The notes under the pieces were generated by a model. It made no database searches, was not told the DNA's origin, and saw only the letters and a list, made by a program, of their open reading frames with translations. The position numbers and the translations under genes were made by a program. This document shows, piece by piece, positions 15,935-23,819 of a stretch of 40,992 nucleotides of DNA (its first letter is position 1; each line of letters begins with the position of its first letter). The stretch is from PSLL01 sp964389705 (lineage in GTDB: Bacteria; Desulfobacterota_D; UBA1144; Nemesobacterales; CSP1-2). The DNA lies in assembly GCA_964389705.1 (NCBI GenBank), contig CAYMEO010000011.1, positions 1 to 40,992 of the forward strand. Reading direction: 5' to 3'.

Positions 15935-15999
15935 ATCTTTTTCATCTTCATCGTTAACGATTCAAACATAAAGATCATTTGATAATAGGAGGGATAGCA

Positions 16000-16506
16000 A
16001 TGGAGAAATATACAGAATTTAGAGCACCGGTCTCAGAGAAGGCTGAGGAGACGAAATCTAAGAATAGGGGGGGCACAAAGTTGACCTATTTTCTTATTGG
16101 TTGTGGTGTTGGTGCAGCTGGGGCCTTATTGCTCTCACCTAAGTTTGGTAAGGAGATAAGGGGAAAAATATCTGATGTAGCTTTGGTGTTTGCCTCCAAG
16201 TTGAGTAAAGATTTAAGAGCGCAGATAGATAGAACTACGGAGCATGGATATGAGGCTGCTCGTGAAATATTTAAAGACATAGCTGGAAAGGGACGAAATA
16301 TGATTGGTGCCGTTGTCGAAGAGGCTAAAGAGGCAATAGACAGAAGTACTAATCAACTCTCAGAGGTGATTGAAGAAACCAAAGAGGCATTAATTAAGAG
16401 CGTCGAGAGGCTATCGGAGGCAATTGAGGCTGGCAAGCAGGCTTATATGGAAGAAAAAAACAAAGCCGAAAAGGAAGAGAAACATCATGGGACACATAGT
16501 TTTTGA
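16000..16506 (+). CDS. YtxH-like membrane-anchored stress-type protein
   Basis: A 168-residue protein with one membrane segment followed by a characteristic YtxH turn (LTYFLIGCGVGAAGALLLSP, about 28-47, then KFGKEIRGKI). The remainder is a long amphipathic, charged helix with repeating VVEEAKEAI / VIEETKEAL units, likely coiled coil. A GGAGGG lies 6 nt before the ATG. YtxH proteins are poorly characterised and often tied to envelope stress. It overlaps the next gene by 20 nt, so the two are coupled. It is separated from hypE by a probable terminator and is probably its own unit. Confidence 0.75.
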   Translation: MEKYTEFRAPVSEKAEETKSKNRGGTKLTYFLIGCGVGAAGALLLSPKFGKEIRGKISDVALVFASKLSKDLRAQIDRTTEHGYEAAREIFKDIAGKGRNMIGAVVEEAKEAIDRSTNQLSEVIEETKEALIKSVERLSEAIEAGKQAYMEEKNKAEKEEKHHGTHSF

Positions 16507-17182
16507 GTGGACGATTGCAATTGCTGTTTTAGTTGCATTTATCACCAATATTATTTTCCTTATTCTAATCTATAGGATACTCAAACCGTTGATATCAAAA
16601 CTGCACGCAACAAGCGATAGGATTAATTCTCTTCTTGATGAGATCTATGGGATTATAAGTGATAATAGAGAAACTATAAGTAATGCCATTTCTGAGTCTA
16701 AGCCGTTGGTGGTGGGTATATTGACAAAGACTAATCAAATAGCCACTACAGTGCACGGTATTCTCAGTAAGACTAGCGATACAGCTGTTGCGGTGCATGA
16801 TATGGTTTTGGCTTTGAAGAATGAGATTAAAAATCTCGATAGTATAGTTAAGGACGTAAGCGATAAAGTTGGTGAAACAACCTCGATTTTGCACAGACGG
16901 ATAATTGAACCCATAGCGACAAAGGCCAATGATATAACTGACTTGGCGCGTGCTCAAGTGGTCGAGATTGCTACCCTACTACACGATATCGCTTTGACAT
17001 TGAGGAATCGGGTTGAGCGTTTGGATGAAATAGTCAGGTGCACAATGGATAAAATCGATTCGACCACTGCAACTGTGCGAAGACAAGTGATCGAACCGGT
17101 GAGAGAAATTAATTACATTGGGGTGGCCATTAAGCGCGCAATCTCAACTCTTCTTAATAGAGACGGTAAGGCAATAGGTTGA
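16487..17182 (+). CDS. DUF948-like membrane-anchored coiled-coil protein
   Basis: A 231-residue protein with an N-terminal membrane segment (residues about 7-32, WTIAIAVLVAFITNIIFLIL) and then nearly 200 residues of helix with heptad-like spacing. Two internal repeats are visible: LHDIALTLRNRVERLDEIV resembles VHDMVLALKNEIKNLDSIV, and IVKDVSDKVGETTSILHRRI resembles IVRCTMDKIDSTTATVRRQV. The start at 16487 lies inside the end of the YtxH-like gene, with AGGAAGAG just upstream. A YtxH plus DUF948 pair is a common arrangement. The helical tail may interact with that of its partner. Function is unknown. Confidence 0.72.
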   Translation: MGHIVFEWTIAIAVLVAFITNIIFLILIYRILKPLISKLHATSDRINSLLDEIYGIISDNRETISNAISESKPLVVGILTKTNQIATTVHGILSKTSDTAVAVHDMVLALKNEIKNLDSIVKDVSDKVGETTSILHRRIIEPIATKANDITDLARAQVVEIATLLHDIALTLRNRVERLDEIVRCTMDKIDSTTATVRRQVIEPVREINYIGVAIKRAISTLLNRDGKAIG

Positions 17183-17205
17183 TTGATTATCAACTGAATT
17201 TATGA

Positions 17206-17275
17206 GAACTCGGATAGAAAATTTGTTTTGCAATGTAAATATATTTTTGAAACTTTTCTCTATCCGTTTGAGTTC
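17206..17275 (+). other. Imperfect inverted repeat after the YtxH/DUF948 pair
   Basis: GAACTC-GGATAGA (17206-17218) is complementary to TCTATCC and GAGTTC (17259-17265 and 17270-17275). The loop is about 40 nt and no T tract follows. A read-through barrier or a remnant repeat are both possible. Confidence 0.3.
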
Positions 17276-17329
17276 ATATCGAATATCCTCTCCATTTTAA
17301 ATGCTAGGATTATTGAAGGAGAAGAAGGT

Positions 17330-17851
17330 ATGAGCAATCTTAGAAAGCAAATAAAATGGCTAAATAAAAGGGGCTTTGTATTATTCAGCTTAACCCCATG
17401 TGTGTCTGTTCTGCTTTTGACAAGGGCCATTGTATAGGCAGCCTAGGCTACTTCTAGTAACAATAGCAGTTCTGACCCAAGGCTTGATAATATTGGTAAG
17501 GTGCTGACCAGTTTTGATGCCGGCAGCGATGATGGAGCCAAGGCCTTGGTCATTCAGTTAGACGGCAAGATAGCGGCGGCCGGGCTTTCCAGTATTCATA
17601 ACTCTGACTTTGCCCTTGTCCGATATAACCCAGATGGTAGTCGTGACGATGGCTTCTCTAATGATGGCAAAGTGACGACTAATTTCGGCGGAGATGACGA
17701 AGCCAATGCTGTAGCTATTCAGTCAGACAGCAAGATAGTTGTAGCGGGATTTTCAGATGCAAATGGGGATTTTGATTTTGCCCTTTCACGTTATAATACA
17801 GATGGCAGCTGGGACAGTACATTTATTACCTGCGTTTGCAATAGGTTTTAG
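17330..17851 (+). pseudogene. Decayed delta-60-repeat secreted protein
   Basis: A strong Shine-Dalgarno (GGAGAAGAAGG) and ATG at 17330 begin a signal-peptide-like sequence (KRGFVLFSLTPCVSVLLLTR). Two in-frame TAG codons at 17435-17437 and 17444-17446 interrupt it, and the same frame then continues as two delta-60 repeats: GAKALVIQLDGKIAAAG with DFALVRYNPDGS, and EANAVAIQSDSKIVVAGFSD with DFALSRYNTDGS. The frame ends soon after at 17851. Intact members have many repeats. Here the gene is both interrupted and truncated, so it is a pseudogene. The two stops fall where the signal peptidase site would be. A basic tail in another frame up to 17944 may be a leftover C-terminus. Confidence 0.75.
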
Positions 17852-17968
17852 GGCGTTGATGAGAAAGAGAGAAAGGCAAAGACAGGAAAGAAATAGGAAG
17901 GTGTTGATACAAAGCGCCGAGTTGTTTTACGCACAATTTGATTAAATTAAAAAATTTGGGTTTAAATA

Positions 17969-17982
17969 CCGCTATTGCTAAG
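17969..17982. repeat. Short repeated motif, copy 1
   Basis: CCGCTATTGCTAAG, in the leader of ybeY. The core CCGCTATTGCTAA recurs at 18286-18298 and 28274-28286 on the same strand. Confidence 0.5.
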
Positions 17983-18047
17983 ACAACTTGGCTTGGACAT
18001 TAAAGGCTTCCAATTTCTTATGTTAGGGTATAAGGGTATAAAAGTAA

Positions 18048-18518
18048 ATGAAAATAGATATAGTTGATAATCTTTTCTATCTTGGTTCACAAAAAAAGAG
18101 AGAATTAAAAAGGCAAGTTAAACTAATTCTTAATACCTTTAATCTGTCTAGAAATACAGAGGTCTGCATAACGTTTTTAGACGACAATGCTATGAGGAGG
18201 CTTAATGAAACCTATAGGGGAATAAAAAGAACTACAGATGTTCTTTCATTCCCGCAGGATGAATGGGATTCAATAGAATTAAATGCCGCTATTGCTAAAA
18301 ATAATATAGAAAATATAGTATTGGGGGATATAGTAATCTCAATAGATACGGCGAAAAGGCACGCGCGATTTTATGGACACAGTTTAGAAAAAGAGATTCA
18401 GAAGCTCATCATTCATGGGATTCTCCATCTTTTGGGATACGATCATAAGAAAAAGAATGATGCGCTTGTAATGAAAAAAAAGGAAAAGGAGCTTTTATCC
18501 TTAGTAGCTATAAGATAG
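18048..18518 (+). CDS. ybeY: Endoribonuclease YbeY
   Basis: A metal-dependent RNase needed for 16S rRNA 3'-end maturation and ribosome quality control (156 aa). The zinc site is HGILHLLGYDH near residue 125-135, and TTDVLSFPQ precedes it, as in the family. Between VLSFPQ and VLGDIVIS lies DEWDSIELNAAIAKNNIENI. Part of this segment (NAAIAK) is encoded by a copy of a 13-nt repeat also found outside genes. TATAAA lies 5 nt before the ATG and there is no Shine-Dalgarno, so the mRNA may be nearly leaderless. It converges on scpB with only 3 bp between the stop codons. Confidence 0.92.
   Translation: MKIDIVDNLFYLGSQKKRELKRQVKLILNTFNLSRNTEVCITFLDDNAMRRLNETYRGIKRTTDVLSFPQDEWDSIELNAAIAKNNIENIVLGDIVISIDTAKRHARFYGHSLEKEIQKLIIHGILHLLGYDHKKKNDALVMKKKEKELLSLVAIR
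18285..18300. repeat. Short repeated motif, copy 2 (inside ybeY)
   Basis: GCCGCTATTGCTAAAA within the ybeY coding sequence, encoding AAIAK. It shares the 13-nt core with copies at 17969 and 28273. Confidence 0.5.
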
Positions 18519-18521
18519 CTT

Positions 18522-19076
18522 CTAGTAACCTTTTGCTGACTCTTCCATGGATTTTTGTATTTCTTCTAACTCCTTAAGTGTAGGGAGGTCTTTTAGACTC
18601 TTAAGCCCAAAGGTTTGGAGGAATTCTTCTGTGGTTCCGTAGAGAAACGGCCTTCCAATTACCTCTTTTCTTCCCCGCATCTCTATGAGACGTTTATCGA
18701 GGAGCAACCCTATGACGCCAGATGAGTCTACTCCCCTTATCTGGTCTATCTCAATTCTTGTAATGGGCTGTCTGTATGCGATTATTGCGAGGACCTCAAG
18801 CGCAGCACGGCTTAGGCGGAATGGCTTTGATTGCTTAAACTTGATTATAATCTCGCTGTAATCAGAAAGCGTTCTAAACTGGTATCCCCCTGCAACCTCA
18901 TATAGCCTAAATCCTCGGCCGAGTTCATTCCACTCGTTTACCAATTCGTCAAGACACCACTTTAATTCTTCTTTATCCATATCTGGAAAAACCTCGATGA
19001 GTTCTTTTGAAGAAACCGGTTTTTCCGAAATGAGGATTATGCACTCAATTGCCTTTTTTATATAGTTTCGCTCCAT
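18522..19076 (-). CDS. scpB: Segregation and condensation protein B (ScpB)
   Basis: Winged-helix subunit of the SMC-ScpAB condensin complex that organises and segregates the chromosome (184 aa). Typical features: IKKAIECIILISEKPVSSKEL at the start, FRLSRAALEVLAIIAYRQPITRIEIDQIRG in the core, and RPFLYGTTEEFLQTFGLKSLKDLP at the end. It lies downstream of scpA in the same direction after a 64-bp gap that carries a degraded ACCACAAAGG/ACTACAGAG repeat. No clear Shine-Dalgarno is visible, so it may depend on the upstream gene. Confidence 0.95.
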   Translation of the reverse strand: MERNYIKKAIECIILISEKPVSSKELIEVFPDMDKEELKWCLDELVNEWNELGRGFRLYEVAGGYQFRTLSDYSEIIIKFKQSKPFRLSRAALEVLAIIAYRQPITRIEIDQIRGVDSSGVIGLLLDKRLIEMRGRKEVIGRPFLYGTTEEFLQTFGLKSLKDLPTLKELEEIQKSMEESAKGY

Positions 19077-19140
19077 ATCTATAAGGTTTATTTATTTTTC
19101 AATGATCCTTCTCTGTAGTCTTCTCTTCCTTTGTGGTTTT

Positions 19141-19869
19141 TTAATCATCACCTTCTCCCATATAGACTATCTGAATCTGAGCATAAGGGGAGTTCTGAAA
19201 TGCGCCTAGAACCCCGGCTTTTATAAGTTCAAGAACTGCAAGAAAGGTTATTACTATATCGAACCTCGATGTGCTTCCGTCGAAAAGCTCATCGAATAAA
19301 ACCGTTCTGAGTTCTCTGAGTTTGGAGATTAATTCCCTTATCTTATCATCGAGTGTTACCGTCTCTAGATCGAATTTAATGCTGCCCATCCAAGAAGAAT
19401 CCCTCCGCCTGCAGACCTCACGGAATGCCTCAATTAGAGACCATAAGTCGGCCTCTATAGATTGATTCCTCTGTCCTTCTTCATCTTGACCGACCCTTGC
19501 GAAAACATCCCTTTCTAAGATCTCAAAATTCACTAATCTCTCTGCGGCATCTTTATATCTCTGATATTCAATGAGCCTTCTTACAAGTTCCGCCCTTGGG
19601 TCTTCCTCTTCTTCTTTTTCTGGTTCGGGTTTTGGAAGGAGCATCCTTGATTTTATAAGACCGAGTTCTGCAGCCATTACAAGATAATCACCCGCGATCT
19701 CAATATTAAGCTCCCTCATCATATTGAGGTATTCGAGATACTGTTCAGTTATTGTGGCTATCGGAATGTCATAGATATTTACCTCATTCTTCTTTATAAG
19801 GTGTAAAAGAAGATCAAGTGGGCCTTCAAATGTCTCAAGCCTCACTAAACAGGGCTCAGGCGATGCCAA
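19141..19869 (-). CDS. scpA: Segregation and condensation protein A (ScpA)
   Basis: Kleisin subunit that bridges the SMC heads in condensin (242 aa). The N-terminal kleisin motif VRLETFEGPLDLLLHLIKKN and DIPIATITEQYLEYL are clear, followed by an acidic linker (EPEKEEEEDPRAELVRRL) and a C-terminal winged helix (FDIVITFLAVLELIKAGVL). The TTG at 19869 is preferred as start because GAGG lies 7 nt upstream; a GTG at 19845 is the alternative. It overlaps the end of trpS by 14 nt, so the two are co-translated. Confidence 0.95.
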   Translation of the reverse strand: MASPEPCLVRLETFEGPLDLLLHLIKKNEVNIYDIPIATITEQYLEYLNMMRELNIEIAGDYLVMAAELGLIKSRMLLPKPEPEKEEEEDPRAELVRRLIEYQRYKDAAERLVNFEILERDVFARVGQDEEGQRNQSIEADLWSLIEAFREVCRRRDSSWMGSIKFDLETVTLDDKIRELISKLRELRTVLFDELFDGSTSRFDIVITFLAVLELIKAGVLGAFQNSPYAQIQIVYMGEGDD

Positions 19870-20884
19870 GTTTTTTCCTCACTTCCTCAAGCGTTTCTCG
19901 CGCAAATTCTTTTGCCTTTTTGTCACCATATCTAATTATGTCCTCTAATTCGTCCTTTCTTCTTATGAGCTCTTGTCTTCTCTCCCTTATCGGTGCAAGC
20001 TCCCTGATGAGGCTTGGAAGCAGAAGCTTTTTACAATCCACGCATCCAATTCCGGCGATACGACACTCGCGGTTAACCATATCTATGTCCTCTTGATTGC
20101 TATAGAATTTGTGAAGGTAAAAGATGCCACAGTCATCTGGGTTTCCGGGATCTGTTCTCCTGAGTCTCCTTGGGTCTGTGTACATTTTCATTATCTTTGA
20201 TGTAATCTCTTCAGGCGTATCACTGAGGTAAATGGCGTTTCCGTAGCTCTTACTCATCTTCCTTCCGTCTGTGCCGAGAATCTTAGGAACCTTTGTGAGA
20301 AGCGGCTGTGGTTCAGGAAATGTTTCTCCATATAGGTGGTTAAATCGCCTTACGATCTCTCTTGCAAGCTCAAGGTGGGGAACCTGATCCTCCCCTACGG
20401 GAACATAGTCTGCTTTATAGACGGTTATATCGGCCGTCTGGAGCAGAGGGTATCCCAAAAATCCATAAGTGGCAAGGTCTTTATCTTGCAACTGCCCTTT
20501 GACCTCTTTATACGTCGGAACGCGCTCAAGCCAGCTAAGTGGGGTTATCATGGCAAGGAGCAGGGCGAGTTCTGCATGCTCTTTTATATGGGATTGAATA
20601 AATATTGTTGACTTGTTTGGATCAATCCCACATGCAATCCAGTCGGCAATCATCTCATATGTGTACTCTTTTATCCTCGAAGGGTCGGCATAGTCGGTTG
20701 TGAGTGCATGCCAGTCAGCGACGAAGTAAAAACATTCGTATTTACTTTGGAGCTCGCGCCAATTCTCAAGGGCTCCATGGAGATGTCCGAGGTGTAGCCT
20801 TCCAGTCGGGCGCATGCCGCTGAGTACTCTTTTATTTTTATTTAGATTTGATACGTTGTGCGTATCGACTGCTAGGTCTTTCAT
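19856..20884 (-). CDS. trpS: Tryptophanyl-tRNA synthetase
   Basis: Class I aminoacyl-tRNA synthetase charging tRNA-Trp (about 342 aa). Signature motifs are GRLHLGHLHGA (HIGH) and DGRKMSKSYGN (KMSKS), with the tryptophan-site sequence PLLQTADI and GEDQVPHLELAREI. The ATG at 20884 shares ATGA with the stop of the upstream peptidase gene; a GTG six codons earlier is possible. Length agrees with bacterial TrpS of about 330-350. It belongs to a tightly packed minus-strand run with the peptidase, scpA and scpB. Confidence 0.96.
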   Translation of the reverse strand: MKDLAVDTHNVSNLNKNKRVLSGMRPTGRLHLGHLHGALENWRELQSKYECFYFVADWHALTTDYADPSRIKEYTYEMIADWIACGIDPNKSTIFIQSHIKEHAELALLLAMITPLSWLERVPTYKEVKGQLQDKDLATYGFLGYPLLQTADITVYKADYVPVGEDQVPHLELAREIVRRFNHLYGETFPEPQPLLTKVPKILGTDGRKMSKSYGNAIYLSDTPEEITSKIMKMYTDPRRLRRTDPGNPDDCGIFYLHKFYSNQEDIDMVNRECRIAGIGCVDCKKLLLPSLIRELAPIRERRQELIRRKDELEDIIRYGDKKAKEFARETLEEVRKKLGIA

Positions 20885-21564
20885 GAGACGATTGATCTCC
20901 ACAGATAAGACAATTGAAAATAACTATACCCTGATAGGGCCTTTGTAAAGATCGAGATAGGATACCATAGTATATAGGAAAATATCCTATCTCCAAATAT
21001 AAAAATGGCAAATAAGATCAACATACCATAAGGCTCAAATCGGCTGTATACATAGGCATGCCTCTCTGGTAAAAGTCCAAAGAGTACACGTGAACCGTCA
21101 AGTGGGGCTATTGGGATCATATTAAATATGGCAAGGGCAAGTCCGAATTGGAGCGTAAGGATTATCATTACAAGCGATATGGACATGACTCCAGATAGAG
21201 TAGAGCCAACCTCTACGCCCGCTATATGGGGAATAATAAACCTAAGTGTGACTCCTGCAACAATGGCCATAATGGAGTTTGATACCGGTCCGGCAAGGGC
21301 TACAAGGAGCATGCCTCTCCTTGGTTTTTTGAAATTCAGGGGATTGATAGGAACGGGTCTAGCCCAGCCAAACCCTGCGATGAACATCAGTATTGTCCCC
21401 AGCACATCCAAGTGGGCAACCGGATTCAGTGTCAGGCGTCCTTGTCTTTTTGCCGTGTCATCCCCAAGCATGTTTGCAACCCAGGCGTGGCAGAACTCAT
21501 GCACGGTGAGTGCAAAGAGAATGACGGGGGCCTGAATGAGTAGGAGTTTAATATTGAAATTCAC
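20881..21564 (-). CDS. Site-2 protease family (M50) membrane metallopeptidase
   Basis: A 227-residue integral membrane protein. The zinc motif HEFCH lies at about residue 22-26 within a first membrane helix (LIQAPVILFALTVHEFCHAW). The third ligand region is NMIPIAPLDGSRVLF at about 155. Four to six hydrophobic segments are visible. It is of the small YwhC-like type without PDZ or CBS domains; substrates of this subgroup are unknown. It begins with GTG sharing its G with the TAG of xerD, and ends in ATGA with trpS. Confidence 0.92.
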   Translation of the reverse strand: MNFNIKLLLIQAPVILFALTVHEFCHAWVANMLGDDTAKRQGRLTLNPVAHLDVLGTILMFIAGFGWARPVPINPLNFKKPRRGMLLVALAGPVSNSIMAIVAGVTLRFIIPHIAGVEVGSTLSGVMSISLVMIILTLQFGLALAIFNMIPIAPLDGSRVLFGLLPERHAYVYSRFEPYGMLILFAIFIFGDRIFSYILWYPISIFTKALSGYSYFQLSYLWRSIVS

Positions 21565-22451
21565 TAAGACCTCGGATGATACTTTTTGTGTACTTCCTTG
21601 AGTCTTCCCCTTTCGATATGGGTATAAATCTGTGTTGTGGATATATCTGAATGACCGAGCATTATCTGAATTGCCCTTAAATCTGCACCGCGCTCAAGTA
21701 GGTGGGTGGCAAATGAGTGTCTGAGGGTATGCGGACTTATTTTTTTTGTAATCCCGGATTTTTTTGAATAGGTTTTCACTATCTTCCAAAATCCCTGGCG
21801 CGTCATCTTCTTGCCCAGACGGGTGACAAATAGATTAACCGATGTTCTGGACTTAAGAAGCTTTGGTCTTGATGTATCTAAATACTCCTTCAATTTATTC
21901 TTCGCTTTGTCTCCTATTGGAACTATCCTTTCTTTTGAGCCCTTTCCATAGGCTATTATGTATCCCAATTCAAAGTTTACGTCATTGAGCCTCAACTCTA
22001 CGAGCTCCGAAACCCTGATACCAGTTGCATAAAGAACCTCAAGCATACATTTATCCCTTATTCCCTCAGGCGATGACTCCTCTGGAGAGGAGAGGAGCTT
22101 CTCTACGTCTTCAATTGAAAGTACCTCGGGGAGAACCCTTTTTATCTTCGGTGTGCGTATAAAGAATGCAGGATCTGAATCAATGAATCCTTCAGTAAGG
22201 AGAAATTTAAAGAACTGCCTTATGGATATAAGGGCACGCGATATGGATTTTGGCCTTAAACCCATTTCTTTTAAATAGGTGAGAAAATCCAGTATGTGAT
22301 TATAACCTACCCGCTCAATACCTGTGATGTTTTTCTCTTCGAGAAAGACAGCGAATTTTAGAATGTCCCTTCCATAGGATTCGAGTGTGTTTTTTGAAAG
22401 CCCTTTGACTGCTGTAAGGTATGTAAGAAACCTATCTATAAGCCGGTTCAA
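21564..22451 (-). CDS. xerD: Site-specific tyrosine recombinase XerD
   Basis: Resolves chromosome dimers at dif with its partner XerC (295 aa from the TTG at 22451). N-terminal SAM-like domain: RFLTYLTAVKGLSKNTLESY. The catalytic set is R in ATGIRVSEL, K in YGKGSKER, HTLRHSFATH, LGHSDISTTQIYTH with the final Tyr nucleophile. The frame extends to an ATG at 22499, but those extra 16 codons are derived from a CACAGA-type repeat and lack a Shine-Dalgarno. The TTG start (KLNRLIDRF) matches the usual family start and has GGGG 7 nt upstream. It overlaps the next gene by one base. Confidence 0.93.
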   Translation of the reverse strand: MNRLIDRFLTYLTAVKGLSKNTLESYGRDILKFAVFLEEKNITGIERVGYNHILDFLTYLKEMGLRPKSISRALISIRQFFKFLLTEGFIDSDPAFFIRTPKIKRVLPEVLSIEDVEKLLSSPEESSPEGIRDKCMLEVLYATGIRVSELVELRLNDVNFELGYIIAYGKGSKERIVPIGDKAKNKLKEYLDTSRPKLLKSRTSVNLFVTRLGKKMTRQGFWKIVKTYSKKSGITKKISPHTLRHSFATHLLERGADLRAIQIMLGHSDISTTQIYTHIERGRLKEVHKKYHPRS

Positions 22452-22460
22452 TTTATACCC

Positions 22461-22536
22461 CGATTTTACACAGAGTTTACAGAGAACGTAGAAAAACATT
22501 TTTCAAGCAATCTGTGAACCCTGTGTTCTCTATGTT
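22461..22536. repeat. Inverted intergenic repeat (CACAGA type) between ahcY and xerD
   Basis: The arm TTACACAGAGTTTACAGAGA with following ACGTAGA is answered by TCTGTGAACCCTGTGTTCTC and TATGTTT in opposite orientation, with about 20 nt between them. Both arms are versions of one ACAGAG-ACAGAG motif. It overlaps the possible upstream extension of xerD. Confidence 0.6.
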
Positions 22537-22546
22537 TAATCGCGTC

Positions 22547-23803
22547 TTAGGTTCCCAATTCCCAGGATATGAGGTATTTTTTCTGCTGTGGCGTAAGCTC
22601 ATCAATCTTTATTCCCAGTGCCTTTAGCTTCATCCTAGCTACAGTCTTATCTACCTTTTCAGGGACATCATAGACCTTGTTTTCCAAATCCTTTGCGTGC
22701 CTTACCATATACTCTACACACAGTGCCTGGTTTGCAAAACTCATGTCCATCACACTCGATGGATGCCCTTCGGCCGATGCCAGATTCACAAGCCTACCCT
22801 CAGCAAGGACATTGATCTTCTTTCCGTTTTTAAGTGTGTATTCCTCGACGTAGTTTCTTATCTTTCTCTTTCCTTTTGATATACTACGAAGTCCGTCTAG
22901 GTCAATCTCAACGTTAAAATGTCCAGCGTTGCAGACTATGGCCCCGTCTTTCATCTTGACGAAGTGCTCTTTTCTTATAACAGCAATATTGCCTGTAACT
23001 GTGCAGAAGAAATCTCCGACCTCTGCCGCTTGGTCAATTGACATTACTTTAAATCCGTCCATCGCAGCCTCAAGTGCCTTTAGAGGGTCAACCTCTGTTA
23101 TAATTACATTTGCCCCCATTCCACGTACCCTCTGAGACACACCCTTGCCGCACCAACCGTATCCGCAGACGACAAAGTTTGTACCCGCAATTAACCTGTT
23201 TGTCGCTCTCATAATTGCATCAACCGTGCTCTGCCCCGTTCCATAGCGGTTATCAAAGAAGTGTTTTGTCCCGGCATCATTTACAGCAATAATAGGGTAT
23301 CTAAGCACGCCGTGTTCGGCCATACTCCTTAGACGTATAACCCCTGTTGTGGTCTCTTCGGTTCCTCCCAATACATTATTTATGAGTTCGGTTCTATCTT
23401 TATGAAGGGTTGAAACTAAATCAGCGCCGTCATCCATTGTTATGTGCGGAGCTATATCAAGAACGCTGCTTATGTGGCTATAATATGTCTTTGTATCCTC
23501 TCCCTTTATTGCAAAAACCGGTATCTTATGTGCCCTTACTAGGTAGGCCGCAACGTCGTCTTGGGTGCTAAGTGGATTAGAAGCACAGAGCGCCACATGA
23601 GCACCCCCTTCTTTTAGAGTAATGGCGAGATTTGCGGTCTCAGTAGTTACATGGAGACAGGCTGCAATCTTTATGCCTTTTAGTGGCTTTTCCTTTCTAA
23701 ATCTCTCTCTTATCTGAGCAAGCACGGGCATCTCTTGTGCGGCCCACTCAACCCGGAGTTTACCGCTCCCTGCGAGACTCAAATCTTTTATGTCGTATTT
23801 CAT
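22547..23803 (-). CDS. ahcY: Adenosylhomocysteinase
   Basis: Splits S-adenosylhomocysteine into adenosine and homocysteine, relieving product inhibition of methyltransferases (418 aa). The NAD-binding fold reads VVCGYGWCGKGVSQRVRGMG, and the substrate region ACLHVTTETANLAITLKEGGA is clear, as is LVNLASAEGHPSSVMDMSFANQAL. The length is that of the short form without the roughly 40-residue insertion of many proteobacterial enzymes. A GGAGG lies just before the ATG. It is 16 bp downstream of metK, so SAM synthesis and SAH removal are made together. Confidence 0.97.
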   Translation of the reverse strand: MKYDIKDLSLAGSGKLRVEWAAQEMPVLAQIRERFRKEKPLKGIKIAACLHVTTETANLAITLKEGGAHVALCASNPLSTQDDVAAYLVRAHKIPVFAIKGEDTKTYYSHISSVLDIAPHITMDDGADLVSTLHKDRTELINNVLGGTEETTTGVIRLRSMAEHGVLRYPIIAVNDAGTKHFFDNRYGTGQSTVDAIMRATNRLIAGTNFVVCGYGWCGKGVSQRVRGMGANVIITEVDPLKALEAAMDGFKVMSIDQAAEVGDFFCTVTGNIAVIRKEHFVKMKDGAIVCNAGHFNVEIDLDGLRSISKGKRKIRNYVEEYTLKNGKKINVLAEGRLVNLASAEGHPSSVMDMSFANQALCVEYMVRHAKDLENKVYDVPEKVDKTVARMKLKALGIKIDELTPQQKKYLISWELGT

Positions 23804-23819
23804 CTTTGCCTCCGTTTAT

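Noticed and set aside
17435..17446. In-frame TAG codons as pyrrolysine or recoded sense codons
   Set aside because: The gene is also truncated and TAG ends clearly bounded genes here (for example ybeY, xerD, ileS), so ordinary decay is the simpler reading.
12664..22536. CACAGA-type repeats as a CRISPR array
   Set aside because: Copies are scattered, degenerate and inverted, with no regular spacing or unique spacers and no cas genes.
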